Below are positions 47,841 through 58,881 of a stretch of 64,000 nt of DNA, in pieces. A program made the translations under genes and the position numbers. Origin of the DNA: Allium sativum (taxonomy: Eukaryota; Streptophyta; Magnoliopsida; Asparagales; Amaryllidaceae); the NCBI GenBank assembly GCA_030737875.1, contig CM060912.1:130023993-130087992 (forward strand). The letters are read 5' to 3'. The stretch's first letter is position 1, and each line of letters starts with the position of its first letter. The notes below the pieces were generated by a model, which ran no database searches, had not been told where the DNA came from, and saw only the letters and a list, made by a program, of their open reading frames with translations.

Positions 47841-50800
47841 GACTGTTACAGTCAGTTATTTTTCAAATTAAAGTATAAAACATTTAATTTTTAACTCTGA
47901 ACGCACGTTTCAATTTGCCAGGGCCGCAAACTGATTCGAAAAATTCCAGAAAAATAAATCTAGCTATGTTTTGACGCTACGGTCCCAACAAAACTAGTTT
48001 CATCGAATTCTGAGGTCGTTTGAAAAATGGCCATTTTCTGGTCGATCCAATTTAACAGAAATTGACCAAACACATTTTCTTTTGCCATGCTCACATACTA
48101 GCTTCAAAAATTATGAAATTTGAAACCTAGCAATAGTTTGACATCCCGGACCCAACAAAAGTGGTTTCGTCGAATTCCGAGGTCGTATGCAAAATATCAA
48201 TTTTCCAGGGCTATATATTCTATATACCGACCCTTCTGAAAATTCATTCGGCCATAACTTTTGATTCCCGTTATGAAACTTCGATTTTTCAGATTCGTTA
48301 GAAAGGTATTGACTAACATATTTAAATATTTTTGGTTTCGCTAAAATCCGTTATATTTTCCACCCTGCACAGTCAGTCAAAGTTTGAATTCAAATTTTCA
48401 AACCGACTCACTATTTCTAATTCACTATTTTATTGAAATATTCTATTTTAATTGCTCGAATTCCTTTGAAATAACCATTTTAAAACATTTAAATTGGCTC
48501 GTATTTTCCTGGTTATTAGAACTCTTGAAGCGATACACCAGAGTTCAACAAGAACATCTTATAAATCGGCCACACATGACCGACCATTCATTTCGCTTGA
48601 ATGTTCCGAATATATTGTCACCTTACGGTTGGTATACCAACATAACCGTTCCTAGGAGATACAGAATTGAAAGAAGTAACAAATATGAATATTCTCTAGA
48701 TGGTGACAATATAGCCTACTTGGGTGTGACCTACTTAGCCATGCTGCCTGTCCGAATTTTGTCATTTCCTAGTTGATGAGTTTTGAGGTGATAACATATC
48801 TTCTATCATATTACCCATTCATTTACTTTGAATGCCACATCGTCATACTCATCAAATCATAAATCGATTTCCTTAAAAATAGGGTATAAGCTAAGAGAAA
48901 CGAATTCCTCCGCCACCAACGTAAATACGTTTGAAACGATCAACTTACGCGATCTACCAGATATACTCTGTCAGAAATTCGTCCATTCAAGTTGTCTTGG
49001 GACTGGATAACCCGAAGGAACTATTCTGTAAATCCATCTTAGGAAAATTCTACCTAGGATTTACTGAACAGCCCTTGCGTAACTCCGTCTTCAATTATCT
49101 TCATCATATTTGATTCGCAACGCTAATCCCATACGGAGTGGTTTTCAGATAATATATTTGATCCCGGTCTCTCCGTACTGATAATGGAAATGGTCAAAAT
49201 CTTTGATAGTCGGTGATTTAACTATCAAAAGAAAATATGTATACAAACTACGGTGTATTCCCAAATGGAAATCTTACCGATCAATTGTCATTTCATTTCC
49301 CAATTTCCCATTTATTGTTTCCATATATTCATAAAGTTCTTACTTTCTAAAATTAGAAAATATACGTTATTAACTTTGGAAAACGTTTCCATTTCTGATT
49401 TATGCATCAATATCTTCCCACCTCTATCAGCCTCCCCAAAGGCCGAAACCAACATCAGACTGATACCCAGAAAGCCATTGAACTCAACTAATTTCCAGTC
49501 AATTTCTAATTTCAGTAATTCCATTTAAATTCATAATTCAAACCCCAAATTCCTTTATAATATCTTATTTGCAAAATATTTACTTTAATATAAATTTTCA
49601 CATAGAATATGAATAATATTTCTTTATATAATCAAAACAGTTTGATTTCATATTTAAAAATAATACCCCAAACCCAAATTCTATTTATATTTTTATTTGC
49701 AGGATTATTCATATAAAACTTATTTCATTTCCAACATTTATAATCTCATTGCAAATTTCCTTTATAACTACTACGTTCACATTCCATTTCAATTATCGGT
49801 GTTAAAAACGATTTTACTTCTCTATATAACTTCAGATTTATATATTCAATTTATCAAATGATAAATATTTCCTTAATTTATAAACATTGTTTATAAATTA
49901 TTCTCCTCAATTTATTTGTTAAAACAGATTTTTATTAAATATTTACTTTAAATCAATATCAAGTTACACCAGTGTGCGAAGCATGGGTCTAAACCTTTAA
50001 TGTAAAATTCTCTTCTTATAAAATTCTATTCATTTTCCAAATATTTCCTTTTATAATTCTATTTACTTTCCAAATAAATATTCCTTCTATAATTATATTT
50101 TTTTTCCAAATAAATATTCCTTTTATAATTATATTTATTTTCCTATAAATATTTCATGTATAATATCCTATTCATTTCCTATAGATATTTCATTTATAAT
50201 ATCATACTTATTTCCTATAAATAATTAATTTTCAAAATACACTTTGAAAAATCCCTTTTTACATTCCAAAATTTCCATGGTATTTAAAATACCAATTAAA
50301 TAGACCAGTATCATCATAATCGATCACAGGTTTTATATCACATCATATCACAATATATGAAAACAAACAGTATTATAAATATTGAGGAATCCAGTTGGAT
50401 TCCTCCAACCTGTTTTCCTGCATCCACAAATGTTAAACACTATAAATAACATCAATTTCATTTCAATATGAATTATTCTGATAAACAGAATCAATATTTA
50501 ATTAACGATATATATATCATTATCTATAATTTCAACCAATAAATCAACAATTCAACAAAAAAATCAACAGACAGTAGTCAATCATCATTTATCAATACTA
50601 GATTATATTTATAAAAATATAAATTGTACAGAGTTAGTGAGATTTACTCACATTGGACGGTCATCGTTAAATAACGATAACTATCGGTTGATTCAGATGG
50701 ACAATTTATTTCGCTTTAAATTGTAACAAGCTCCAATACACTCTTAGTCAGTTCCATGGTGTAGCCCTCGTCCATACAATCTCAACGGATCTTGTTTTGT

Positions 50801-52739
50801 CGGATTCTGATATCGTATGAGCAAGTTATACATTACATAAGTTTGAATAAATAATTTGATTTTTAACTTATATAATAATTAAATAATTTTACCCTAATGA
50901 CCATTTAACACTAATCGCCCTACTTAATCCTTCTTCTCCAAAACAAGGCCGCGACGTCCTGATGCTCCTATTTCATTTTAGAAAATGACCGAACTTCTTG
51001 AATGTCTTCTCCTTCAATCCTCCATGAAGTAATTAAATGGTTTCCACTATACCTCCCCTCCTTCTCCATGCTAGATTTATACAGATCGAACAAATCATCA
51101 TCCCCTTGTGGCTTTCAGAAAATCCCACACCCACCAAACATCATCGTACTCCTTCTTCGAACTGCTCCTTTTCTTCTTCACTCTATTCAAATCTAAACAC
51201 ACAAAAATCTCGCTCTTCCACTCCTCTTCCACCTCATCACCTCAATGCAGTGATCAACACCTCCCTCTGATTTCCATCCAACAGCAGTTTTCAAGCATTC
51301 AAGGAAGTCGCGCATCATTTTTAACATCGAATCCCTCATCTTTTTGCCGGTAAGCTCCTTATCCTACCACTAACTCAGTTCCAATCTCTAAATTGAAGAT
51401 CGTTGCCTAAATCGCTTCTAAATTCCAACCCTAGAAATCGTTGTGAAATTTGCAGCGACGGAAAGTTTGGTTCGAACAATACAAAACGGGTGTCAAATGG
51501 AAGAGCAAGCTTTCAAGATTCTGCACATATATTTCTTTTGATTTTAGGAATTTTATTTGGTTTTATACAAATTTTTTTGAAGATCCAGGTATTTCACTAG
51601 AAGGAAAAACTTACGGTGGAAAATGGTTTGACCACCGAACAATGAAAAATAGGGTCAGGAAACGTGTTAGAGTATTTATAGGAAAATTTTAATATTAATT
51701 TAATAAATTATTATATTAATTTATACCATATTTCTATTTATATTGTGATCAAAAATTCCGATAATCACATACTATATCCAAAAATAATGTAAATGGACAT
51801 ACAACTACAGTTTGACATTAAGGATCCAACGAAACTTGTTTTATTGAACTCTGAGTCCGTTTGCTCACACAAAATATTTTTAAAGCTAAATTATTGACTG
51901 TTTTTCACATTTAAATTCCACATGGCCACATACTGACTCCAAAAATCACGAAATTGAAATCTAACAATAATTTAATATTCGTGATCCAACAAAATTAGTT
52001 TCGTTGAAAACATAGTTCGTTTGTAAAAGCGGCTGTTTTTAAAGCTCTAAATAAACCATTTAATTTAAATATATTTAATAATAATAAAATTTAATATTAA
52101 TAAATTTATATTATCATGTATATTCACAACAGAATATTATCCTGTTTCAAAATATACATATATGGATTTACAACTCCATATTTCAAATCCAGATTAAATC
52201 AGGATTCAATTTATATTGAAATTCCATTTATAATATAAATAAATCGTTATAAATTACAAAAGAATTCCATAGCCACTTTTTGAAAATTTGACTTGGACAC
52301 AACTCACAATCGACACGATCGAATCTCGATTTTTCTCTTCCATTAGAAATATATACTTCACCAGCTCCGAACGTTTCTTGTTTCACAGAAATCCAGCTTA
52401 AAACGGATTTTGTATATTCGTTTAAAGTTTGAATCATCAAATTACGAACTGCCGCACCATTTATATTTATAATATAATTCATACATTCAAATGACATTTA
52501 TAAATAAATTCGTTTTTATAATTCAACTCTAAACTGAAATATATATTATAAATGATCCAATTCACACAATATTGTGAATCCACTACATTCGATTATTTTG
52601 GAAATTAAATATATTATTCTATTATTTATATTAATTAAATATTCAATATTATTTAATTCTGGTCATTTTAAATTACTAAACCATTATTTAAATAATTAAA
52701 TAAATTATTTATAATACCGTAAAAATATGGGTCATTACA

Positions 52740-52990
52740 GATCATCTCTCAGCTTTAAGCCTTCAAAAATTCTCTTAGAAGAATGCATCCATGCTTATGT
52801 TTCAATAACAGATTCTTTGCCCAGGAGTGGTAGTCCACCCAAATTTCAATACTTCTTTACTAGAACTTCTAGATCGGGTTCTGGTTGTGGGAGCACAGTT
52901 GGCTTATTGGATTGCTGAACCATTGAATTACTTCTTCTGCTTCTGCCACTCATTTTCTACTATGTTTGCAAATAGCAGACAAAGAGTCAG
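52740..52990 (-). pseudogene. Element 6 gag N-terminal part
   Basis: One frame reads NLGGLPLLGKESVIET, a stop, then AWMHSSKRIFEGLKLRDD, aligned with NLGGKTFSGTGTVIEALA and CEKILEGLRLGDED of element 8. It continues directly into 32933 when solo LTR 7 is left out. Upstream codons to the start are too degraded to place an ATG. Confidence 0.8.
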
Positions 52991-53192
52991 GCCAACAGAA
53001 AAGATATTGTAAAGCATAGAGACATATATATATAACTATAAATGCATCTATTGGGGTGTATTTTACTCAGCTATACTCATTCTAGGATATTACTAATCCC
53101 ATCTATAATGAGTTACTCGTCTTAGAATACTGCTGATTCTATTTCTGACGAGTTCGTTTACGTGTTGTATCCCGGAGCTAAGGTTAACCAAA

Positions 53193-53204
53193 GATCTGAT
53201 ACAA
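53193..53204 (-). promoter_or_regulatory. Degraded primer-binding site of element 6
   Basis: Minus strand TTGTATCAGATC, two bases off the tRNA-Met site, at the position equivalent to the element 8 primer site. Confidence 0.6.
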
Positions 53205-53206
53205 AA

Positions 53207-55445
53207 ATGAGACAATCCAAACATCCATGCCATGGAAGCAAGGATAATCAGTGGAATATAACACATAAACAATAACAGCAGAACAGAAATACAGAATTAC
53301 ACCAGATAATGTACATCAAATTACACTGGAAATAATATCAACATCAGAGTTACACAGCATAACAGGATCATACTTAGTACAAAATACATAATAATGTCTG
53401 AAACAGTACAATAGAAATGATAAAGGACCATCATCAGCTTCCATAGCTTCCATCAATTTCCAAAATAAACCAAGCTAAAACCTAAATACAAGTCTGCCTA
53501 TGTAGAAAATAGGGACACCCGAGTTTGCAAGTGAAAACAAACTACGAGTCAGTCATGGGACTAGTATGAGAAATCTTACCTAACTTATTTAACAATAACG
53601 TCAATCACAGGACCATGCCGCTAAAGAGGAACGGGTTTACTCCATTCGATTTCCTGTGCATGAAATAAATAAATCATTTAAACAACGCAATGCTTTTTAG
53701 AAAAATGAAGCCATTATAAGACTCAAGTCCCATCACACAATGCAACGCAAACCGAAGGATAGAGTTTTACCTTATAATGGCCAAATATGCTTGATACGTA
53801 TAAAAAAATCATTTGATATTATCATTATTGCATATATGTTTTAAAACAATTTTCAACATAAATTTATCGATCTTAGATGGCATGAGCATCCCATGCCATT
53901 ATGCCATCATACAGGTTTACAATCAAAACCGCACGATGTCGTACTGGAAATTGGATTTCCATCATGAACCAAGGCAAGGGATCATCCTTACCGAATTCGA
54001 GACAATCTAGCCTACCATGTCTCAGGCTACAGCCGCAACTGCACGTAGGATCTTTAGGACCGGTCCACTCTTATGTTTATGGATTGGTTATTCTTGAACA
54101 ATATGTTTCCCTGTCCTATGGAGCATAATAGTCATTATGTCAACCATATCATCCATCGGCCCCGTAGTGGCCGATATGTCCGAGGTACCTCACTTTTCAA
54201 CAACCACATAAGTAAAATGGCTGGGCTCCAAACCATGACACCACTCCTAGCTAGAAACAAAAGCATGTTCTTCCTACTGTCGTCTCCCGTTTCTGGTTCA
54301 TACCGGGGTGTGAGGCTCGCGAATTAACGCTATACAAAAAGCTATGTTATTCAAAGCCGTGCTTTGATCATCAACCATAAGGCTCTGCTTTTCAACAAAA
54401 GCCTTGATCACTGCATCTCTGCATGCCACATTGTCAATCCATACCATACCATTGATGTCTATCGATATACAACCTCCGAGCTCGTACGTCTTAGAGAAGG
54501 GCGTTAAGCAAGAGAATAAATTCTCCTGCGCCAAAAATATATATATTTAATGGAGATCAATGAATACACCACAAAGAACAATGTTACACACACATCTATT
54601 TATAAGTCCATTCTGGGTTTGAATGAAACCGGAGACACCTTATTCCTCGTCCCATATGTCCAATATAGGAGAGAGGCCATTGCACATCCGAACAATCAAC
54701 AAATATGTTTGGACAACTACCACTGTAACCCTTTCAAGGCAGCAACTCCAGTCAAAGGCATCAGTACAATCCACTCGATGCGAAGATTATCAGTCTTGCA
54801 CTGTCTTCAATATCTTCGACTTCTAGTCGTCGTTTGATTATTTGAAATGAGAATGAACTCGTCCTTTTCAAATAATCCACATATATATAAAATTCAAACC
54901 AATTCTTTCCTTGGTTAGATTATTTGACATTCACGTTTCAATTTATTATAATTTTATGTCAAATACATCTGACCATCATTATATACAATAAACCAAGTAA
55001 AATCGATTTATTTCAACTGCATATCGTTTATGATGATTTAAAAGGAGTTATCGCTATTTTTATTTATCTAAAAACAGTCCATTTTAGTCGAATGACGTTT
55101 CAGGTCATTCGACGACAGTGGCGCTGTTTTCATTCAAATTTGAAATAAACATTTCAAAAAATCTAACCGTTGGATCTTAGCAAATTTAATATCGTTAGAA
55201 AGATCTTTCCAAAGCGAATCCAATGGTTCCAATTCCGGGAAAATTCGACGGTCGGATCTCTTGGTATAATTGTTTAAATTTACGATTCCATAATGCGAAC
55301 TATCCCACATGATTCGTTTACTTTAAATTTACATTATATATAAATTTTATAGTCTATTCGACGATTTCAAAACCATTTAACTCTTCAAATAATTGGATAA
55401 CGCCTTTAAATTTCGAAAAATTTCGCCATAGCTTCCTTTGTTCGG
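53207..55445 (-). repeat. Element 6 5' LTR, truncated
   Basis: Starts with degraded ATGAGACAATCC (element 8 has TGTGATGATCCC) and follows the element 8 LTR up to TTCGCCATAGCTTCCTTTGT near 55445, with clear divergence. It includes the hairpin (53710-53781), conserved module (54290-54540) and an exact MYB3R-like site (55164-55174). The U3 half is missing. A minus-strand open frame at 54298-54534 is discussed in the findings. Confidence 0.85.
53710..53781 (-). other. Conserved hairpin, element 6 LTR copy
   Basis: Arms GCCATTATAAG and CTTATAATGGC are perfect in an LTR that is otherwise well diverged. Confidence 0.85.
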
Positions 55446-55619
55446 TGAGCGTTTTCGAAATTTATTGGGCCGTATTAGGCACCTAATAAATCCAGAAGAA
55501 GAATACACGATTTTTTGTGACCTATCTATGCCCAAGGGAGAGTGTAAAGATCATATCTCTAGAGATTATATCTTGTCACCTTGTCCAGTGTTAGAAAATA
55601 AATAATCCATGTGCCGTAT
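55446..55619. other. Junction segment between opposed LTRs, origin unclear
   Basis: Matches neither neighbouring LTR. It contains TATGCCCAAGGGAGAGTG, which looks like the polypurine end of a Copia interior, and then GATCATATCTCTAGAGATTA. It could be a Copia scrap, but there is no coding evidence. Confidence 0.35.
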
Positions 55620-57446
55620 CTGAAATATGGAAAAATTATGTAAAATCTAAATACGGATTTGGAAAAATTTTGGATGAAAAATTCCAAGCTTGAAAAGGTA
55701 AAAATATATTTTTATCGAAATGAACTAGTTATTAACTAGAATAATAATCCAATTATTTTTAGAAATAATAAATTGGATAGAAAAATGGGTTTTAAAATAA
55801 CAAAGTTTTCAAATTCATAAATTGGAATGGATTTGTTATGCAAATTTTCTTCGGATATTTCGATATTGAATTCCATCATTATACGAATATTATTGAGTAG
55901 TTTGGAAGATATATATACCTTTATTCCCAATATGATATTTGTTGGTTTCAGAATTTTATATTGAATATAAGCCGATATAGTTTCTATTCAAAGCCTTGTA
56001 TTTGATATCAAATGGGAATTTGGGTTTGTCGTGAATGGTGTCTTTAATAACACCGTTCTTAAACGTAGTTGAGGAAAGAACAAATCTTTTAATTAAGATA
56101 AATGATGTTTTCCAGTTTATAATTATAAATCGGAATTAAATGGAAGATGATTTTGGGTTCATTGTGAACGATGTTTTAAATAATATTTGTTCTTAAATCC
56201 AATTAACAGTGAAGATATGACTTGGAATTTATAAATCTCTTATTAAGATTTAATGGAAATTTTCCAAAGTAAAGTTTTCCAATTTAATAAAGGAATTAGG
56301 AATTGAATGGAATTCGATTGGGTAATAATCAAGACAAGCTTCTGTAAAGGAAGACCGTTACTATATATGGAATCTAAAAGGGCTTTGTCGTTATTCCATT
56401 TATATTATTAGTTTGATACAGAAATTTATATCGATTGTATATACTGATATGTTTTCCATGAAGATTCCATATTTAATGGAAGTTGATTTTGGTTTATTGT
56501 GAACTGTGTTTTAAGTGACATTGGTTCTTTAACCCAGTTAAAGACATGATTTATTTCCTAAAATTTGGATAATTATTAAGGAATGATTTTTTAGATTAAA
56601 ACTGGACTAGAGTTTTAATTATTCTTTAAGTAGATTAAAAGTGGGAATGGAGTAATTAAATTTATCGAATTCATGAAACGATCGAGAATGGAGTACCACC
56701 AGTTTTACTCCAGGCGATAGTTAAATTTTTAATTAGATTTGAGCGTGAAATGGTAATTAAATTTAACGTTAACACAATGGGTGTTAGATAAGGAATACTA
56801 CCAGTTTTTGCTTCATGGGATGAATAGTTCGAGTTTGGTATATTAAAATATTAAATGATTACTTCGGTAAGGCTCGATAATCCCGACTAGTTAATAAACC
56901 TTGTTTCGGTTTGGATTTTGAAAGATGTAATAAAATCTTTTGAAATGATATCCAAAGGAAGATTAAATAATAAGTTTAAATGAATTTATCTTTGATAAAA
57001 TCAATGGGAACCTTTCCCCTAAGGTTTAATTATTTGAATAAAAGAATATTCTGAATTGGAATGAGGCGTATGATGTGTTTTTTTAGCACTTGATTATTGA
57101 TTATAAAATATGCGAGTTATTCTAAAAAACCATGTTTATCCCATTCTGAATAACTGATATGACAACTAAAAGTCGATGATATGAAGAAGGTGGTTGAAGA
57201 CCAGAGATCTTCACATCGTTTGAATGATCACTGATGTATTGATTGGGATGTACACCCAAGACAAGGTAATAAGTGGTGATTTTCCACACATACTTGGAGA
57301 TCCATCGGATATGCAAGGGCCTCTATCCTATATTAGACATATAGGATAAGGAATAAGGTGCCTCCGGTTTTGTTCAGACCTAGAATGGACTTACAAATTG
57401 ATTTAATGTCTGAAGATGTATTATGCGCTATATTCATTGATCTCTG

Positions 57447-57447
<1 letters not shown>

Positions 57448-57498
<51 letters not shown>
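57448..57498. repeat. TA microsatellite
   Basis: About 25 uninterrupted AT units inside LTR fragment 10, at a site where solo LTR 5 has only ATATACATCTG. Confidence 0.95.
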
Positions 57499-57500
<2 letters not shown>

Positions 57501-58253
57501 TGATGGAGAATTTATTATCTTTCTTAACACCCTTCTCTGAGACGTACGAACTAAGAGGCTATATATTGGTGGAAATCAGTGGTATGGTATGGAATGACAA
57601 TGTGGCTTGCGGAGATGCATGGATCAAAGCTTTTATTGAAAAGAAAGGCTTTGTGGATGATGATCAAAGCATGGCTTTAAATAACATTGCTTTTTGAAGC
57701 GTTAATTCGCGAGCTTCACTCGTCGGTATGAATCAAAAACGGGATGAGGGACCACAAGGAAATGGACATATGTTAGTTTCTAGCTATGAGTAACGTCATG
57801 TTGTGGAGCTTGGACATTTTACTTATGTGGATATTGGAAATTTTACTGGCGAAAAGCGAGGCACCTCGGATATGATTTGAGTCCCTAGTGTCTCTTTATT
57901 GGTCGACTGGACTGACCATTTTGGAGGTTCGATAGGACCGGCTAACATATAGTTTATGGTATAACCAATCACCAATGGATAGCCAGCCCTGCCGATTGCT
58001 AGGGTTGCCCGTAGATGTGATCCTGAGGCATTTGCTAGAGTGTCTCGAAATCAGTGAGGAATATCCCTTGCTTCGGTTTATAGATGGAAAGCTAATTTCC
58101 AATACGAGCTTTTACAGTTTTAGTTGTAAACCTATATGGCGACGTAATATAATGGTACCTACGCCGCCTATGATTGATACATTTATATTTGTAGTTGATT
58201 TCTTCACTTATAGTAATAATAAAACATGAAATTTCGCGTATCAAGCATGTTTG

Positions 58254-58322
58254 GCTATTATAAGGTAAAACTCTATCCTCGACTGCATTCATTGTGTGAT
58301 GGGACTTGAGTCTTATAATAGC
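58254..58322 (+). other. Conserved hairpin, LTR fragment 10 copy
   Basis: Arms GCTATTATAAG and CTTATAATAGC perfect; loop three bases shorter (69 in all). Confidence 0.85.
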
Positions 58323-58881
58323 TTCATTTTTCTGTTTAGAATTGCGCTATTTGTTTTATGCATTGGTATTCATGGAAGGTATACCCGTTCCTTGTTATAC
58401 AGCGTGGTCCTGTGATTTACCTAAGTTTAAAATAAAAGCTAATAACTGTTTTTAGTTCTCACACCAATCCTATGACTAACTCTGAGTTTATTGTTTCTAC
58501 CTAAACTCTGGGTGCCCATATTTTCCCACGGGCAGCTAGTAGTTTTGATTTTGCAGATTTCTATTTAACAGGATCTCGATTTATAGCTAGAGCTATATTT
58601 GGAAAGCTTTGTATCCGTGTATTTCATTCAGTTGTGGTAGTTTATATCATCCTCTATGCATTGTATTATTACATTTTCATTTCCGCTTCTGTGTAAATTT
58701 TAAATCTTTGCTATTATTTTCCACTATATATTATTTATGCGTACTCTGATATATTCTTGTACTCTGATGTAAATTGTTGAAATAATAATGAAATGTTCTT
58801 TTGTTTGTGTTCTGATGCATCGTGTTCTCAAAACAACCTGGGCTCCTCCGTTCGGGGATTAGGGAAGTTTGGGTCGTTTCA

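Larger units (their letters stand above)
33671..48520 (-). mobile_element. Element 8: complete Ty3/Gypsy chromovirus-like retrotransposon
   Basis: 14.85 kb on the minus strand with two 5.13 kb LTRs and target duplication ACTCT (33666-33670 and 48521-48525). From right to left: 5' LTR, primer site, gag, protease, RT, RNase H, integrase, chromodomain-like tail, polypurine tract, 3' LTR. The LTRs differ at about 2 percent in the first 290 bases, so it is the youngest datable insertion here. The coding region carries at least six lesions (stops at 42371, 41342 and 40519; frameshifts near 40630, 40200 and 39401), so it is not autonomous now. Long LTRs, Met primer and chromodomain-like tail fit the Tekay/Del lineage. 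Confidence 0.96.
43393..48520 (-). repeat. Element 8 5' LTR
   Basis: 5128 bases, plus-strand TGTGATGATCCC to GGTTATTAGA (the other LTR ends TTACA, so the terminal CA is mutated to GA). As the 5' LTR it would drive transcription leftward. Short conserved parts: hairpin 43991-44062, module 44400-44780, palindromic motifs 45370-45480, GC-rich stretch 47300-47640, promoter block 47770-47840. Confidence 0.95.
32934..52739 (-). repeat. Solo LTR 7, interrupted by element 8; GATCA target duplication
   Basis: Two parts, 32934-33670 and 48521-52739, about 4.95 kb together. It begins TGTAATGACCC and ends GGGTCATTACA, a perfect inverted repeat, and GATCA occurs at 32929-32933 and 52740-52744. Both sides continue in element 6 gag. 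No interior is present, so it is a solo LTR. Same family as LTR 3. Short open frames (for example 48384-48776 and 51002-51692) are not conserved in the other copies and are not called as genes. Confidence 0.92.
31308..55445 (-). mobile_element. Element 6: old Gypsy remnant split by two LTR insertions
   Basis: Minus-strand element related to element 8. Its parts are RT-protease-gag at 31308-32933, gag start at 52740-52990, primer site about 53193-53204 and 5' LTR from 53207. Solo LTR 7 (with element 8 inside) separates the two gag parts at a GATCA target site. LTR 3 cuts its RT at 31308, and the rest of pol should lie left of the window. It is the oldest element of the nest, with many stops and frameshifts. 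Confidence 0.85.
55620..58881 (+). repeat. LTR fragment 10 (plus orientation)
   Basis: Matches the last 2.6 kb of the element 4 LTR (about 17120-19715), with insertions: ATATTGAATATAAGCCGATA at about 55961, conserved module 57495-57830, hairpin 58254-58322. It ends GGGTCGTTTCA, like GAGTCGTCTCA of solo LTR 5. The first half is missing. It lies head to head with the element 6 LTR. The plus-strand open frame at 57416-57697 crosses the module and is discussed in the findings. Confidence 0.85.

Noticed and set aside
57416..57470. IYIYIY-rich peptide start as a membrane segment
   Set aside because: It is encoded by the TA microsatellite; only the part after it is shared with another copy.
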